DNA of 64,000 nucleotides from Opitutaceae bacterium (GCA_016711225.1 JADJTK010000052.1:186001-250000); one strand, 5' to 3'. Positions 35,083 through 44,844 are shown, numbered from the stretch's first letter. Notes: generated by a model from the letters alone, not told the origin. Made by a program: numbers and translations.

Positions 35083-35269
35083 GGCGGGAAAGAGCATAGG
35101 AATCTTCCGGGGCATCGTGAGCAATAGATTATCCCAAATTGGCCACTATTGTCCATTCTATTGATCATTCAGCCCCGCTTGGTCCGCTCTGGCCCACTGT
35201 CGCGATCGGGGTTCGCGGCCGCAACGGAGTCCGTTGCGCTCGTCAACCGCGACGCCTTCCCGCCGAGCC

Positions 35270-35908
35270 CTACTCCAGGCGAATGATCCCCCGCTTCACC
35301 GCGACGAGGATCGCTTGGGTGCGGTCGCTCACATTGAGCTTCGCGAGGATGTTCTTGAGATGCACCTTGATGGTGCCTTCGACGATGGCGAGAGCGGCGC
35401 CCACCTCCTTGTTGCTGAGCCCCTTGGCGACCAGCGCCAACACCTCCAGCTCCCGGCTTGAGAGCTGCGAAATCACCCGACCGTTCATGCGCATCGCGAT
35501 TTCGGGCGGCAGGTATTGCTCGCCCGCATTCACACGGCGGATCGCCTCGAGCAGGCGCTCCAGCGCCATCTCCTTGGCGACAAAACCGGAGGCCCCCGCC
35601 TTGAAGGCCTGGAAGACCTCGTCGCCTCCGGCGTAGTTGCTGAAGACCAGGATGCGCACCGGCCCGAACTCGTCGCGCAGCAGCTGGATCGTTTCGATCC
35701 CGTTCCGCTTCGGCATCCGCAGGTCCAGCACGACGACGTCGGGACGATGCGTCCGGTAGGCCTCGATCGCCTCCAGTCCGTCCTCCGCCTCCGCGACCAC
35801 CTTCATGTCGGGCTCGCCGCCCGCGGCCGTGGCGAGGCCCATGCGCATGACGATATGGTCGTCCACCAGCAGGATGCGGATCTTCGCTCGTTTCGCGGTT
35901 GAGTTCAT
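35270..35908 (-). CDS. NarL/LuxR-family response regulator
   Basis: 212 aa. Receiver domain with acidic pocket VDDH (D16/D17), phospho-acceptor D62 (VVVLDLRMP) and Lys112 (SGFVAKEM). C-terminal LuxR-type DNA-binding domain (SSRELEVLALVAKGLSNKEV ... GTIKVHLKNILAKLNVSDRT). It is 15 bases downstream of the sensor kinase gene on the same strand, so they form one operon and almost certainly a cognate pair. Confidence 0.93.
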   Translation of the reverse strand: MNSTAKRAKIRILLVDDHIVMRMGLATAAGGEPDMKVVAEAEDGLEAIEAYRTHRPDVVVLDLRMPKRNGIETIQLLRDEFGPVRILVFSNYAGGDEVFQAFKAGASGFVAKEMALERLLEAIRRVNAGEQYLPPEIAMRMNGRVISQLSSRELEVLALVAKGLSNKEVGAALAIVEGTIKVHLKNILAKLNVSDRTQAILVAVKRGIIRLE

Positions 35909-35923
35909 GCGCTTGGTTGGTCG

Positions 35924-38900
35924 CTAGGGCGTCGGTACCCGGATCTGGATGGAGGCGCCGCGGCCCGGTTCACTGTCGATCTGCAGGTCCCCGTTGATCT
36001 TGCCAGCCCGGCCGCGCAGGCCGCGCAGGCCGAAGTGCCCGAGGTCCTGGGTGAGGACCTGCTGGGGCAGGAACCCGCACCCGTCGTCCTTCACCACCAA
36101 CGTCACGGCGCCAATGGCGTAGTGGAGGGATACCGTCACCCGGTTGGCCGCGCCATGGCGCACGGCGTTGGTGATCGCCTCCTGGGCGATGCGCAGCAGG
36201 TGGTGCCGGGCCGAGGACGAGAGCAGCCGCGGCGGGCCGCTCATCTCGAACTCGATCTGCGGCGTCTTCGAGCCGATCAGCTCGGCCAGCTTGCGCAGCG
36301 CGTCGCCCAGATCGGCGTTCTCGAGCAACGGCGACTCCAGGTCCCACACCGCGTTCTGCACCTCGTGGCGGGTGAAGGACACCATGTTGCGGGCGACACT
36401 CAGCCGAGAGCGCACCTCGCCTGAAAGACTCGGGAGTTTCAGCGTGGCGTCCAACTGCAACATGAGTCCGCTCAGACCCTGCTGGAGGCTGTCGTGGATC
36501 TCGCCGGCCAGACGGTCGCGTTCGGCGAGGGTGGCGGCGGTTCGCGTCTCCTCCGCGAGGCGTTGCATGGCCGTGCGCAGCTCGTCGGTGCGTTCCCGCA
36601 CCAACCGCTCGAGCGCAAGGTTACGGGATCGGGTCCGGCGCACAGACCATAGGACGACCACGCCCATCAGGACCACCCCGAGCGCGACGGCCATGACACC
36701 AATGTACCAGGTGCGGTACCATGGAGGATCGATCGTGAAGCTCACCGCCAGGGGTTCGCCGAGCGGTCCACAGGCGTTCACAAGGCGCACCTCCAAGTGG
36801 TAGGTGCCTTCGCGCAAATCGGGCAACGTGAGAACCGAGTCGGCGCCGAGGATCGGCCGGCCGTTCATCCGGAACTCGTACACCGGGGAACTGAGCGAGG
36901 TGTAGCCGCCTGCGAAGAAGCGGAACGTGAGGCTGTTCTGCGCAAAGGGCAGGCGGAGCCCCGCACCCAGGGCCCGCACGGTCTCGGATAGATCCCGCCC
37001 TGAGCGCCCGTCGATGACCGAGACCAGACTGGGCCGGACCGCCGCCGGTTCCCCTCCCCGATCGCGGTGGCGGGAAACATGGTAGAGCGCATACCCACCG
37101 GACACCCAGATGTCGTCACCCTCGAGCACCCAGACGAACGGCACCCGATCCTTGATGACGTCCAGCGCGGCGCATTCGTACGGGGAGCCTCCGCGGTCGG
37201 TCTGGATTTTGAAGACGCCCTCGGGATGGGAAGCCCAATAGGTGCCGGCGCTGTCCTGCCGCAGGCGGGTGATCCACGACCGCGAGGCGTCGAACACCCG
37301 CTGCAACTGCGGAGACTCGACCAATTCCTCCGTCACCTCGTCAAAATAGAGCCGCCCCTTCGGCGCGCCGCACATCGCCACGGTGTCGCCCACGACACTG
37401 ACGTGGATCCAGGTCGCCTCGGCCCAGGGAAAGCGGTCGAACACCCGCACGTTCAGCCTCCCGTCCCGCAGGCCCACCCGCGCCGCCCGGTTGGGCCCCA
37501 GCTCGATCCAGGCGGAATTCCGGGCGGCGTGCACCAGCGTCGGATAGCCGACCCCCGGCACACGTGCGGCGCACTCGGACCAGCGTCCGTCCACCCGCCG
37601 CAGGGCGGTGATCTCGGCGGCGCCGATCACGTAACAAAGGTCCGGACTCACCATGACCAGCCGGTCGACGTTGATGCGCGGCAGGATCACGACGAACCGG
37701 CCGTCCGGCTCCCGCGCGTGGATCCCGTACGCGTTGGCGACAAGCAGTTGGTCGCCCTGCGCCGCGATGCCCCAGGTGCCGTTCTCCGGCTGGCCCGGGA
37801 CGAGACGGAAGCCGTCGTCCGCACGGGCGGGCTCGGGGTTGCTCTCGTAGAGAATCCCGTTGGACGCGATCACGATCCGGCCCCGCCAGCGCACGAGCTG
37901 AGGCCAGCGGATCGGCACGCCTAGGCGCTGGTCAAAAACTTCGACCGGGATGTCGTAGAGCACCTTCTCGACGGCGAGCCCGGTCGCGATCCACAGCACT
38001 CCCGGCTCGCGGACCGCCAACCCGGTGACCTGGCGATACTCGGGACTCGCAAGCGAGGTGAGCAGCTCGCCGTTATCCGAAAGGATAAATACGCCTCGCC
38101 CCTCGATCGCCAGCGCGATCCCGCCGTCCGGCAGGCACACCAGATCGGACACCCGGCTCTTCGCGCGCTCGCCGAGCTGATTGGACCACGCCACCAGCTG
38201 CTGGCCGTCAAACAACAGCAACTCGCGCCCGAAGGTGGCGACCAGCAGCCGGCCGTCGGCCAGCTCCGTTGCCCGCTCGATGATCACCCCGTCCAGCGAC
38301 GGTCCCCGCAACGGCTGCAGCGAGCGGGAGGCCCGATCAATTCGGTGAATACCGTCCGTCAGCGACGACACGAACAGCTCCCTGTGCACGGCGAACGTCA
38401 GCGAGACCTGGGGCAGCGGGAAGAAGAGATGCTCGTCGGTCGCGCGATCCCAGTAGACTACCCCGTTCCAGCCGGAGAAGCAGATCCCCGTGCCACAGGG
38501 GAGGATTTGCTCGAAGTTGGTGATCTGAACCCACGCCGGACTCGCGACGGGGACCACGGAGCGGGGTCGCAGCTTTCCCTCAGCCGTGCGCTCCGCGACG
38601 CCCCAGGAGCCCTGCCCTCCATAATAGGTGGTACCGCCGATTTCCCGAACGAACAGCGGCGTCGGCGCCTCGATCGAGCCCTTCTCCGCGATGTCGATCC
38701 AGGTCGCGTCGTTGAGCACATGCACAGAACCGTCGCTGACGACAGCGATCCGACCGAGGACATCGAACCCGAGTCGCGCCCCGCGGGACACGTTGCCGAT
38801 CTCCGGAAGGGAATAGACCCGGTTGAACGGGAGCCCCTGGACTTCCGGCGGCCGCGGCTCCTCCGCCCCCACGCCCACGGCGGGCCGTAACAGAATAGCC

Positions 38901-38968
38901 GCGACCGTCGCTACCCGGCATGCCGCCACGCCGCGAAGAACCAACCGGGACAAGGTTGTGCAGGCCAT
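35924..38968 (-). CDS. Propeller-type sensor histidine kinase (Reg_prop/Y_Y_Y/HisKA_3)
   Basis: 1,014 aa from the preferred start MACTTLSRLVLRG; the open frame begins 10 codons earlier. Signal sequence, then a long periplasmic two-component-regulator propeller (residues about 40-670) and a Y_Y_Y immunoglobulin-like domain (FRFFAGGYTSLSSPVYEFRM). One membrane helix (WYIGVMAVALGVVLMGVVVL), HisKA_3 with the phosphorylated His in LAGEIHDSLQQGLSG, and a HATPase_c domain (EAITNAVRHG; DDGCGFLP; GLRGLRGRAG) follow. This layout is common in polysaccharide sensing, where the receiver is often fused; here it is separate. The next gene outward is a divergent GH11 xylanase, a plausible regulatory target. 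Confidence 0.9.
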   Translation of the reverse strand: MACTTLSRLVLRGVAACRVATVAAILLRPAVGVGAEEPRPPEVQGLPFNRVYSLPEIGNVSRGARLGFDVLGRIAVVSDGSVHVLNDATWIDIAEKGSIEAPTPLFVREIGGTTYYGGQGSWGVAERTAEGKLRPRSVVPVASPAWVQITNFEQILPCGTGICFSGWNGVVYWDRATDEHLFFPLPQVSLTFAVHRELFVSSLTDGIHRIDRASRSLQPLRGPSLDGVIIERATELADGRLLVATFGRELLLFDGQQLVAWSNQLGERAKSRVSDLVCLPDGGIALAIEGRGVFILSDNGELLTSLASPEYRQVTGLAVREPGVLWIATGLAVEKVLYDIPVEVFDQRLGVPIRWPQLVRWRGRIVIASNGILYESNPEPARADDGFRLVPGQPENGTWGIAAQGDQLLVANAYGIHAREPDGRFVVILPRINVDRLVMVSPDLCYVIGAAEITALRRVDGRWSECAARVPGVGYPTLVHAARNSAWIELGPNRAARVGLRDGRLNVRVFDRFPWAEATWIHVSVVGDTVAMCGAPKGRLYFDEVTEELVESPQLQRVFDASRSWITRLRQDSAGTYWASHPEGVFKIQTDRGGSPYECAALDVIKDRVPFVWVLEGDDIWVSGGYALYHVSRHRDRGGEPAAVRPSLVSVIDGRSGRDLSETVRALGAGLRLPFAQNSLTFRFFAGGYTSLSSPVYEFRMNGRPILGADSVLTLPDLREGTYHLEVRLVNACGPLGEPLAVSFTIDPPWYRTWYIGVMAVALGVVLMGVVVLWSVRRTRSRNLALERLVRERTDELRTAMQRLAEETRTAATLAERDRLAGEIHDSLQQGLSGLMLQLDATLKLPSLSGEVRSRLSVARNMVSFTRHEVQNAVWDLESPLLENADLGDALRKLAELIGSKTPQIEFEMSGPPRLLSSSARHHLLRIAQEAITNAVRHGAANRVTVSLHYAIGAVTLVVKDDGCGFLPQQVLTQDLGHFGLRGLRGRAGKINGDLQIDSEPGRGASIQIRVPTP

Positions 38969-39082
38969 GCGTTTTGGGGGCACTGGGGTGGCCGCCAACC
39001 TGCGCCTCTTCTTCCCGAGGTAAAGTGGTTTCCCGCGTGGAGCGCGGTAATGGCCGCGGCAGGAATCCGGGCCTTCAGCGGC

Positions 39083-39108
39083 GCGGCTACCACCCTGGTG
39101 GTAGCCGC
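39083..39108. promoter_or_regulatory. Inverted repeat between kinase and xylanase genes
   Basis: GCGGCTACCAC and GTGGTAGCCGC around CCTG, a perfect 11-bp stem, about 200 bases upstream of the xylanase start in the divergent spacer. It could be an operator or a 5'-UTR hairpin. No T tract follows. Confidence 0.35.
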
Positions 39109-39309
39109 GGTATCACCATCGCCTCGTTGCCGCGCCCGGAAAGGAAGGGGAGAACTTCACCGCGCCGAGCTTCTGCCCCCCAATCAAGCGCTCGTCGCCC
39201 CGGTTGCCTTCACCTACCCGGAGAACGGAACCTCGCACTACAGTCCCGCACCGTCGGTCCCTCTCGGTCGTCCCCTCGACCAAAACCCCAGATCAGGAAT
39301 CGGTACCTA

Positions 39310-39993
39310 ATGAAAACAGCAGCGTTAACCTCCGCGCTCCGGCGCGTTTGCCCGCAGGGTCTCCTCCTTGCCGGCCTCGTCGTCGCCTCGGCCACCGGCC
39401 TACAGGCTCAAACCATCACCACCAACCGGACCGGCACGCACAACGGTTTCTACTACTCCTACTGGAAGGACACCGGGTCAGCCACCATGACCCTCGGTTC
39501 GGGAGGCAACTACAGCGTGTCGTGGAACCTGGGCTCCGGCAACTTCGTCGGCGGCAAGGGATGGAGCACCGGCTCCTCCTCCCGGACGATCAACTACAAC
39601 TGCGGAGCGTGGAGCCCCTCGGGCAACGCCTACCTCACCGTCTACGGGTGGACCACCAGCCCGCTCATCGAGTATTACATCGTCGACAGCTGGGGCAGCT
39701 GGCGCCCGCCGGGGGGCTCGTCCCAGGGCACCGTTTCCACCAACGGCGGCAGCTACAACCTGTACCGCACGCAACGGGTCAACCAGCCCTCGATCCAGGG
39801 CACGGCCACCTTCTACCAGTACTGGAGCGTCCGCACCGCCAAGCGCGGTACCGGCAGCAATGCCCAAATCTCGTTCGGCAACCACGCCAACGCCTGGCGG
39901 AACAAGGGCTGGAACCTCGGCAACCACAACTACCAGGTCATGGCCACCGAGGGTTTCCAGAGCAGCGGCTACTCCAACCTGACAGTTTGGTGA
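39310..39993 (+). CDS. Secreted GH11 endo-1,4-beta-xylanase
   Basis: 227 aa. Signal peptide (MKTAALTSALRRV ... GLQAQ), then a single GH11 beta-jelly-roll with no carbohydrate-binding module. Family marks: NGFYYSYWKD, NYSVSWNLGSGNFVGGKGW, PLIEYYIVDSWG with nucleophile Glu121, YQYWSVR, and MATEGFQSSG with acid/base Glu214. The residue after the catalytic strand is Asp (VDSWG); most GH11 enzymes have Glu or Asn in nearby positions, which influences pH optimum. Mature protein is about 194 aa, the usual size. GH11 cleaves unsubstituted xylan internally, so this organism probably meets plant hemicellulose. Confidence 0.95.
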   Translation: MKTAALTSALRRVCPQGLLLAGLVVASATGLQAQTITTNRTGTHNGFYYSYWKDTGSATMTLGSGGNYSVSWNLGSGNFVGGKGWSTGSSSRTINYNCGAWSPSGNAYLTVYGWTTSPLIEYYIVDSWGSWRPPGGSSQGTVSTNGGSYNLYRTQRVNQPSIQGTATFYQYWSVRTAKRGTGSNAQISFGNHANAWRNKGWNLGNHNYQVMATEGFQSSGYSNLTVW

Positions 39994-40163
39994 CAAACAC
40001 CTGCCGCGCCCGCTAACGCGGTCGCGATGCATGGCCACGTTCGCCTCGTCTGGGTCGGCGCCTCCCCAAGCCTTGGGTCTTGCGGGCCGGCGCCGACCCT
40101 CCTCTTTCCCCACCGCACGCCCCGCGAGCAAGCCTCGCCCCCTCCTCCCCGCCCCTCGCCGCC

Positions 40164-41018
40164 ATGTGCCGTCTCCGCCCCTGCCTGCTTCTGGCCGCCC
40201 TCGCCGTCCCCATCGCCTGGTCGCAGACCGCCCCGGCCGACTTCGTCCTTGTCGAGGGCGGCACCGTCCTCCACGCCAAATCCGTGTTCCGCACGAAGGC
40301 CGTCGCCGTGCCGAGCTTCTACCTCGGCCGCTGCGAGGTGACCCAGAGGGAGTGGACCGAGGTGATGGGCACCAACCCCGCAGAGTTCAAGGGCGACGAC
40401 CGCCCAGTCGAGATGGTCACTTGGTACGACTGCATCGACTACTGCAACCGGCGCAGCCTGAAGGAAGGCCTCGCCCCCTACTACACCATCGACAAGACCA
40501 CCGCCGACCCGGACAACCAGAATCCCGAGGACGAACTCAAGTGGACCGTGAAGGTCAATCCCGGCGCCAACGGCTACCGGCTGCCGACCGAGGCCGAGTG
40601 GGAATACGCCGCCGGCGGCGGCCAGAAGAGCCGGAATTTCACCTACAGCGGCGGCGAGACGCTCGAAAGCGTCGGATGGTTCTGGAAAAACTCCGGCGAG
40701 GCCGCTCCCGACGGCCTCTGGAACTGGCCCACCATCGAACAGAACAAGAACCGCACCCAGCCTGTCGGCCGCAAGGCCCCCAACGAGCTCGGGCTCCACG
40801 ACCTGTCCGGCAACGTTCGCGAGTGGTGCTGGGACTGGTACGGGGAGCCGGACACTATCGGCGCCGCCCCCGCCGGTGTACCGGCCGGCGCCTTGCGCCT
40901 CTGGAAAGGCGGCGGCTGGATGGGCGGCGATTTCTGCTGCGAACCCTCCTTCCGCGCCGGCTACGAGCCCCACAGCAAGGGCTACGACCAGGGCTTCCGC
41001 GTCTGCCGCAACCCCTGA
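40164..41018 (+). CDS. Exported SUMF1/FGE-fold protein
   Basis: 284 aa. Signal peptide (MCRLRPCLLLAALAVPIAWSQ) followed by a formylglycine-generating-enzyme-like C-type lectin fold: YLGRCEVTQREWTEVMG, RLPTEAEWEYAAGGG, ELGLHDLSGNVREWCWDWYG, and a final KGGGWMGGDFCCEPSFRAGY and GFRVCR. The two active-site cysteines of true FGE cannot be assigned with confidence, and no sulfatase gene is near, so I do not claim sulfatase activation. Similar proteins in this phylum are often secreted and of unknown function. Confidence 0.8.
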   Translation: MCRLRPCLLLAALAVPIAWSQTAPADFVLVEGGTVLHAKSVFRTKAVAVPSFYLGRCEVTQREWTEVMGTNPAEFKGDDRPVEMVTWYDCIDYCNRRSLKEGLAPYYTIDKTTADPDNQNPEDELKWTVKVNPGANGYRLPTEAEWEYAAGGGQKSRNFTYSGGETLESVGWFWKNSGEAAPDGLWNWPTIEQNKNRTQPVGRKAPNELGLHDLSGNVREWCWDWYGEPDTIGAAPAGVPAGALRLWKGGGWMGGDFCCEPSFRAGYEPHSKGYDQGFRVCRNP

Positions 41019-41045
41019 GCCGCCCGACGTTCCCCGAGCCTCCCC

Positions 41046-42242
41046 ATGCCCCGCGCGCTCCGCTTCTCGCTATTTGCCAACGCCGCCCTCGCGATCGTCG
41101 TCGCGGTCCAGCTCGGGCTGCACCCGGCATCGCCGCCCGCCGTCTCTGCGGCGTCGGTGGCCCAGCCTGACACCGCACCGTCCCGCGCAGCGATCGCCGC
41201 CGCCCCGGGGCCGGAGGCCAGCGCCCCCGGCGGAATTCGCGACGCCCTCCGCCAACTCGAGCAGCTCGGCCTCCCGCGCGAAGTCGTCGTCACCGCCCTA
41301 CTCGGCGACATCCACCGCCGCTGGGACCGGCGGGTCGCCGAACTCGAGGAACGCTACGCGCCGCGCAGTGTTCCGGCCCGTGCATACACCGAACTCGCCC
41401 GGCAACGCGACGTCGAACAGGAGCGGGAACTCGTGGAGGCCCTCGGCGCCGATGGCTACCTCGCATGGGACAAGGCGCGCATCCTGCGGCTGCACAACGC
41501 CGGCAACGCCGCCTTGAACCCGGCGGAGGCCGACACGGTCTACCGGCTCCAGAAGGATTTCGACGCGCACATCAAGGAGCTGCAGATGGCTGTCGAGGAT
41601 GGCGTGGCCGACCCCACCGACAGCAGCGCCCTCCACTCCCGCGCACAGGCTGCGCTCGACGAGGAATTGCGGCGACTCCTCGGCCCGCAACGCTACGATC
41701 AACTGCGCGGTCTCTCCGACCCTCTTACCGACGCCGCCCGACGTTACGGAGCCCTCAACCCAACGCCCGCCCAAGCCCAGTCCGTCGTCCAGACCGACGA
41801 CGATTACCGCACGCGCGAAACGGCGTTGGCCCGCCGGCTGAAAGGGGATCCGGGCGCCGTCGACATCGCGGCCGAACTCAAAATCCTAAACGAGGCGCGG
41901 GAGGAAAACCTGCGCCGCATCTTCGGCGCTGCAGCCTACGAGGACACACGCCGCGAGACCGACTCCACCTACCAGCGGCTCGACCAGTTCGCCGAAGCCT
42001 GGGAACTCCGTTCCGAGGAGCTGCCCAACGTGTACGAGACCCTGCGTACGTTCGGAGAGCAGATGGAACTCACCCGCTCCGCCGCCGCGATGCGGGAGGC
42101 TGCCGGCGAGCGGGTGAATTGGAACGAGGTCAACGCCACCATCGAACAAGCACGCCGACAGACCGAGACCGGACTGGAACAGCTGATCGGCGCCAAGCGC
42201 GCTTGGCGCCTGAAGGAAAACGGTCTGCTGAGTACCCGGTAG
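41046..42242 (+). CDS. Unknown exported helical protein
   Basis: 398 aa. One N-terminal hydrophobic segment (LRFSLFANAALAIVVAVQLGL) anchors or exports it. The rest is nearly all helical and charged, with likely coiled-coil stretches (residues about 90-130, 150-205, 270-300, 355-390). No catalytic motif or known domain is recognised. It starts 27 bases after the SUMF1-fold gene, so the two are probably in one operon. Confidence 0.6.
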   Translation: MPRALRFSLFANAALAIVVAVQLGLHPASPPAVSAASVAQPDTAPSRAAIAAAPGPEASAPGGIRDALRQLEQLGLPREVVVTALLGDIHRRWDRRVAELEERYAPRSVPARAYTELARQRDVEQERELVEALGADGYLAWDKARILRLHNAGNAALNPAEADTVYRLQKDFDAHIKELQMAVEDGVADPTDSSALHSRAQAALDEELRRLLGPQRYDQLRGLSDPLTDAARRYGALNPTPAQAQSVVQTDDDYRTRETALARRLKGDPGAVDIAAELKILNEAREENLRRIFGAAAYEDTRRETDSTYQRLDQFAEAWELRSEELPNVYETLRTFGEQMELTRSAAAMREAAGERVNWNEVNATIEQARRQTETGLEQLIGAKRAWRLKENGLLSTR

Positions 42243-42464
42243 TCACACTCCCGGGAGGAACCCACTGGACCAGGGGCGGCGACCACCTCCGAAGGCGCAG
42301 CGTCTGGTGCGCTGCACCCGGAAGCAGGAGGGCAAGCCATGAGACCTCGGGGCGACCGCCCCACGAAACCGCCCCATTTGCCGAGACGCCGCCGAGAAGC
42401 GCAGCGGATATCTGCGCCCTGCGTTTCCAAAAACACACTCCGCCGCTACCTTCGGCCCAAACCA

Positions 42465-44141
42465 ATGCCCAGCCACCACCCCACCCTGTTCCGACCTACC
42501 CGCACTTGGCTCGCCCTCTCCCTGGCCTCCTGCGCCCTATCCTCCCTGGCCGCGCTTCCCGCGCCCGATCCCGACAATGGAGGGCTTACCCTGCCGCCGG
42601 GTTTCCGCGCCCTCATCGTCGCCGACGACCTCATCGCCGGCCGCAAGGTGGGCAACGATTCCGACCAACTCCGCTTCATCGCCGCTGCGCCCAACGGCGA
42701 CCTCTACGCCAAGACCCTGCGCGGCGGCATCATCGCCCTGCGCGACACCGACGGCGACGGCCGCTTCGACCTGCGCCGTGAGTTCGGCGACGGCGGGGGC
42801 ACCGGGATCGCCCTCCGCGGCGACTGGCTCTACCACTCCACCAACACCGCCGTTCTTCGCTATCCGTATCGTAACGACGAGCTCGTTCCCGGCGGCGCAC
42901 CCCAGCCCATCGTCGTCGACCTACCCGACCGCCGCTCGCACAGCGCCAAATGCTTCGCCTTCGACGCCGAAGGCCGGCTGCTCGTCGAGATCGGCTCGCC
43001 CTACAACGTCTACAGCGAACCCGACCGCCAGCTCGGCGCGAAGGGCAAGGACGCCACCGAGTTTCTGCAAAGCTTCGGCGGATTCTGGCGCTTCGACGCC
43101 AACCGCCCCGGCCAGACCCAGGCCGACGGTTTCCATTTCTCCACCGGTCACCGGCACTGCCTCTCCATCGCGTGGCAGCCCGTGGCCCGCGAGTTCTTCA
43201 TGGTGATGATGGGGCGCGACAACATGAATACCGTCGCCCCGGAATTCTACGACGCGCTCGACAACGCCGAGCGTGTCGCCGAGGAGATGCACCGCCTGCA
43301 CGAGGGCGCCAACCTCGGGTGGCCCTACACCTACTGGGACCCGATCAAGAAGGCCCGCATGGTCGCCCCGGAGTTCGGCGGCGACAACCGCCGCCGCACC
43401 GAGCCCGGCCGCTACGCCGAGCCCCTCATCGCCTTTCCCGCGCACTGGGCTCCGCTGCAAATGACCTTCCACACCGGAGCACAATTCCCCGACCGCTACC
43501 ACGGCGGCGCCTTCATCGCCTTCCACGGCTCGTGGAACCGAGCCCCACTGCCGCAGGACGGCTACAACGTCTGCTTCGTCCCGTTCGACCGCCAAGGCGC
43601 TCCGCTCGGCACCTACGAAGTCTTCGCTGCCAACGCCGGCCCCCAGCGCTTCCGCATGGGCGGGGTCGCCGTCGCCCCCGACGGCTCGCTCTTCATCAGC
43701 GAGACGGACCGCGGCCGCATCTGGCGCATCCTCTACACGGGCACCACGCCGGCCCCGGCCGTCGCCGCTCCGTCGACACGACCCACCCCGCCGGCAGAGC
43801 CCGCCCCCATCGTGAACTCCGACCACCCCGGCCGCCGGCTCTACACCAGGTACTGTGCCGCCTGTCATATGGCCGACGGTGCCGGCGCCGGTCAGCTCAA
43901 CCCCGCGCTGGTCGCCAACGCCGTGGTCTCCGGCGACAAGACCCGCCTCATCGACGTCATCTTGCGCGGTCCCGCAGCAGCCCTGCCGGCCGACCGGCCG
44001 AAATTTGCCAACTTCATGCCGCCCTTTCCCAAGCTCAAGGACCGGGAGGTGGCCGACCTGCTCACGTATCTGCGCCAAACCTATGGCGGCACGACCCCCG
44101 TCACCCTTGCCGAGGTGGCCGCGGTTCGCGCCAGCAAATGA
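42465..44141 (+). CDS. PQQ-type sugar dehydrogenase fused to cytochrome c
   Basis: 558 aa. Signal peptide (MPSHHPTLF ... LSSLA) followed by a six-bladed beta-propeller of the glucose/sorbosone dehydrogenase (PQQ-dependent sugar dehydrogenase) family: GFRALIVADDLIAGRKVGN, HSTNTAVLRYPYR, STGHRHCLSIAW, GANLGWPYTYWDP, FHGSWNRAP. A C-terminal cytochrome c domain carries one haem-binding CAACH motif near residue 465 and a distal methionine candidate (NFMPPFPKL). Oxidised substrate is unknown. The gene converges with the 158-aa nif-linked gene. Confidence 0.85.
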   Translation: MPSHHPTLFRPTRTWLALSLASCALSSLAALPAPDPDNGGLTLPPGFRALIVADDLIAGRKVGNDSDQLRFIAAAPNGDLYAKTLRGGIIALRDTDGDGRFDLRREFGDGGGTGIALRGDWLYHSTNTAVLRYPYRNDELVPGGAPQPIVVDLPDRRSHSAKCFAFDAEGRLLVEIGSPYNVYSEPDRQLGAKGKDATEFLQSFGGFWRFDANRPGQTQADGFHFSTGHRHCLSIAWQPVAREFFMVMMGRDNMNTVAPEFYDALDNAERVAEEMHRLHEGANLGWPYTYWDPIKKARMVAPEFGGDNRRRTEPGRYAEPLIAFPAHWAPLQMTFHTGAQFPDRYHGGAFIAFHGSWNRAPLPQDGYNVCFVPFDRQGAPLGTYEVFAANAGPQRFRMGGVAVAPDGSLFISETDRGRIWRILYTGTTPAPAVAAPSTRPTPPAEPAPIVNSDHPGRRLYTRYCAACHMADGAGAGQLNPALVANAVVSGDKTRLIDVILRGPAAALPADRPKFANFMPPFPKLKDREVADLLTYLRQTYGGTTPVTLAEVAAVRASK

Positions 44142-44293
44142 GGACCGGGCATACCGCCTCCGGACGTGCCGCGGCCCGCGGCGTCGGAATGGTCTGCCCA
44201 GACCTTCCTGGCTCCCGGGCTTCCCTCCTTCCGGCGGGTTGGAGAACCCCTGCCCCGGTTGATCCGCCCTGCCGCGCCCGAGGCGCCCACGCC

Positions 44294-44770
44294 CTACCCC
44301 GCCACGACGCTCGCGAATCCGAGCTTCGGTGCCGCCCAACGCCAGGAGCAGGTCGTGCTGCCGTCACCACCATCGATCGACAGCTCCTCGCTCCAGCTGC
44401 AGGCATTCTCCGGCTCGACCACCACCAACGACGGGCTGTCGCCCAGGCAGGTGAGCGGACGAAACTGGAACATCAACCGAGTCTCCGAGCTAAACCTACC
44501 ATTAATCCGCTCCAAGCGGGCGAGCGAGCGCACGCCCTTGTTGATCTGCTCAAAAATGATCCAACGCCCCGTGGCGGCTTCCGCGCCAACGGCGAGAGCC
44601 AACCATTCGCTGGCCTGCACCATCCAGGTCCCCTCGGCGGCACCCAGCCGATTGAGGCGATACCATTGGGCGAGAAGGCCCTGGGTGCCCGCGAAACGCA
44701 GCGGCTCCGGCCGCTCGAGTTTCCACGAGGCATTCGGTTGAGCGAGGACGTGATAAGACTTAAAGGACAT
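44294..44770 (-). CDS. Unknown 158-aa protein at the 3' end of the nif cluster
   Basis: 158 aa from the ATG giving MSFKSYHVLAQPNASW; a longer open frame exists upstream but its extra codons overlap the nifV end region and look non-coding. It begins 74 bases after nifV on the same strand, so it is probably transcribed with it. The protein is rich in Trp and Leu, with cysteines at LTCLG, ENACSW and STTCSW, and no signal peptide or membrane helix. I recognise no domain. It does not match NifW, NifZ, NifT, NifQ or NifX patterns that I know. Function unknown; nif-linked by position only. Confidence 0.6.
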   Translation of the reverse strand: MSFKSYHVLAQPNASWKLERPEPLRFAGTQGLLAQWYRLNRLGAAEGTWMVQASEWLALAVGAEAATGRWIIFEQINKGVRSLARLERINGRFSSETRLMFQFRPLTCLGDSPSLVVVEPENACSWSEELSIDGGDGSTTCSWRWAAPKLGFASVVAG

Positions 44771-44844
44771 GGCGAAAGGGGGCGGAGTTGGGGGAGCGGA
44801 CGGACGGCGAGGCGGAGACGCCGACGGGCCAAGGAGGCCCACCC

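Noticed and set aside
44142..44293. Gene between the PQQ dehydrogenase and the 158-aa protein
   Set aside because: Only 152 bases with no start, motif or frame of interest.
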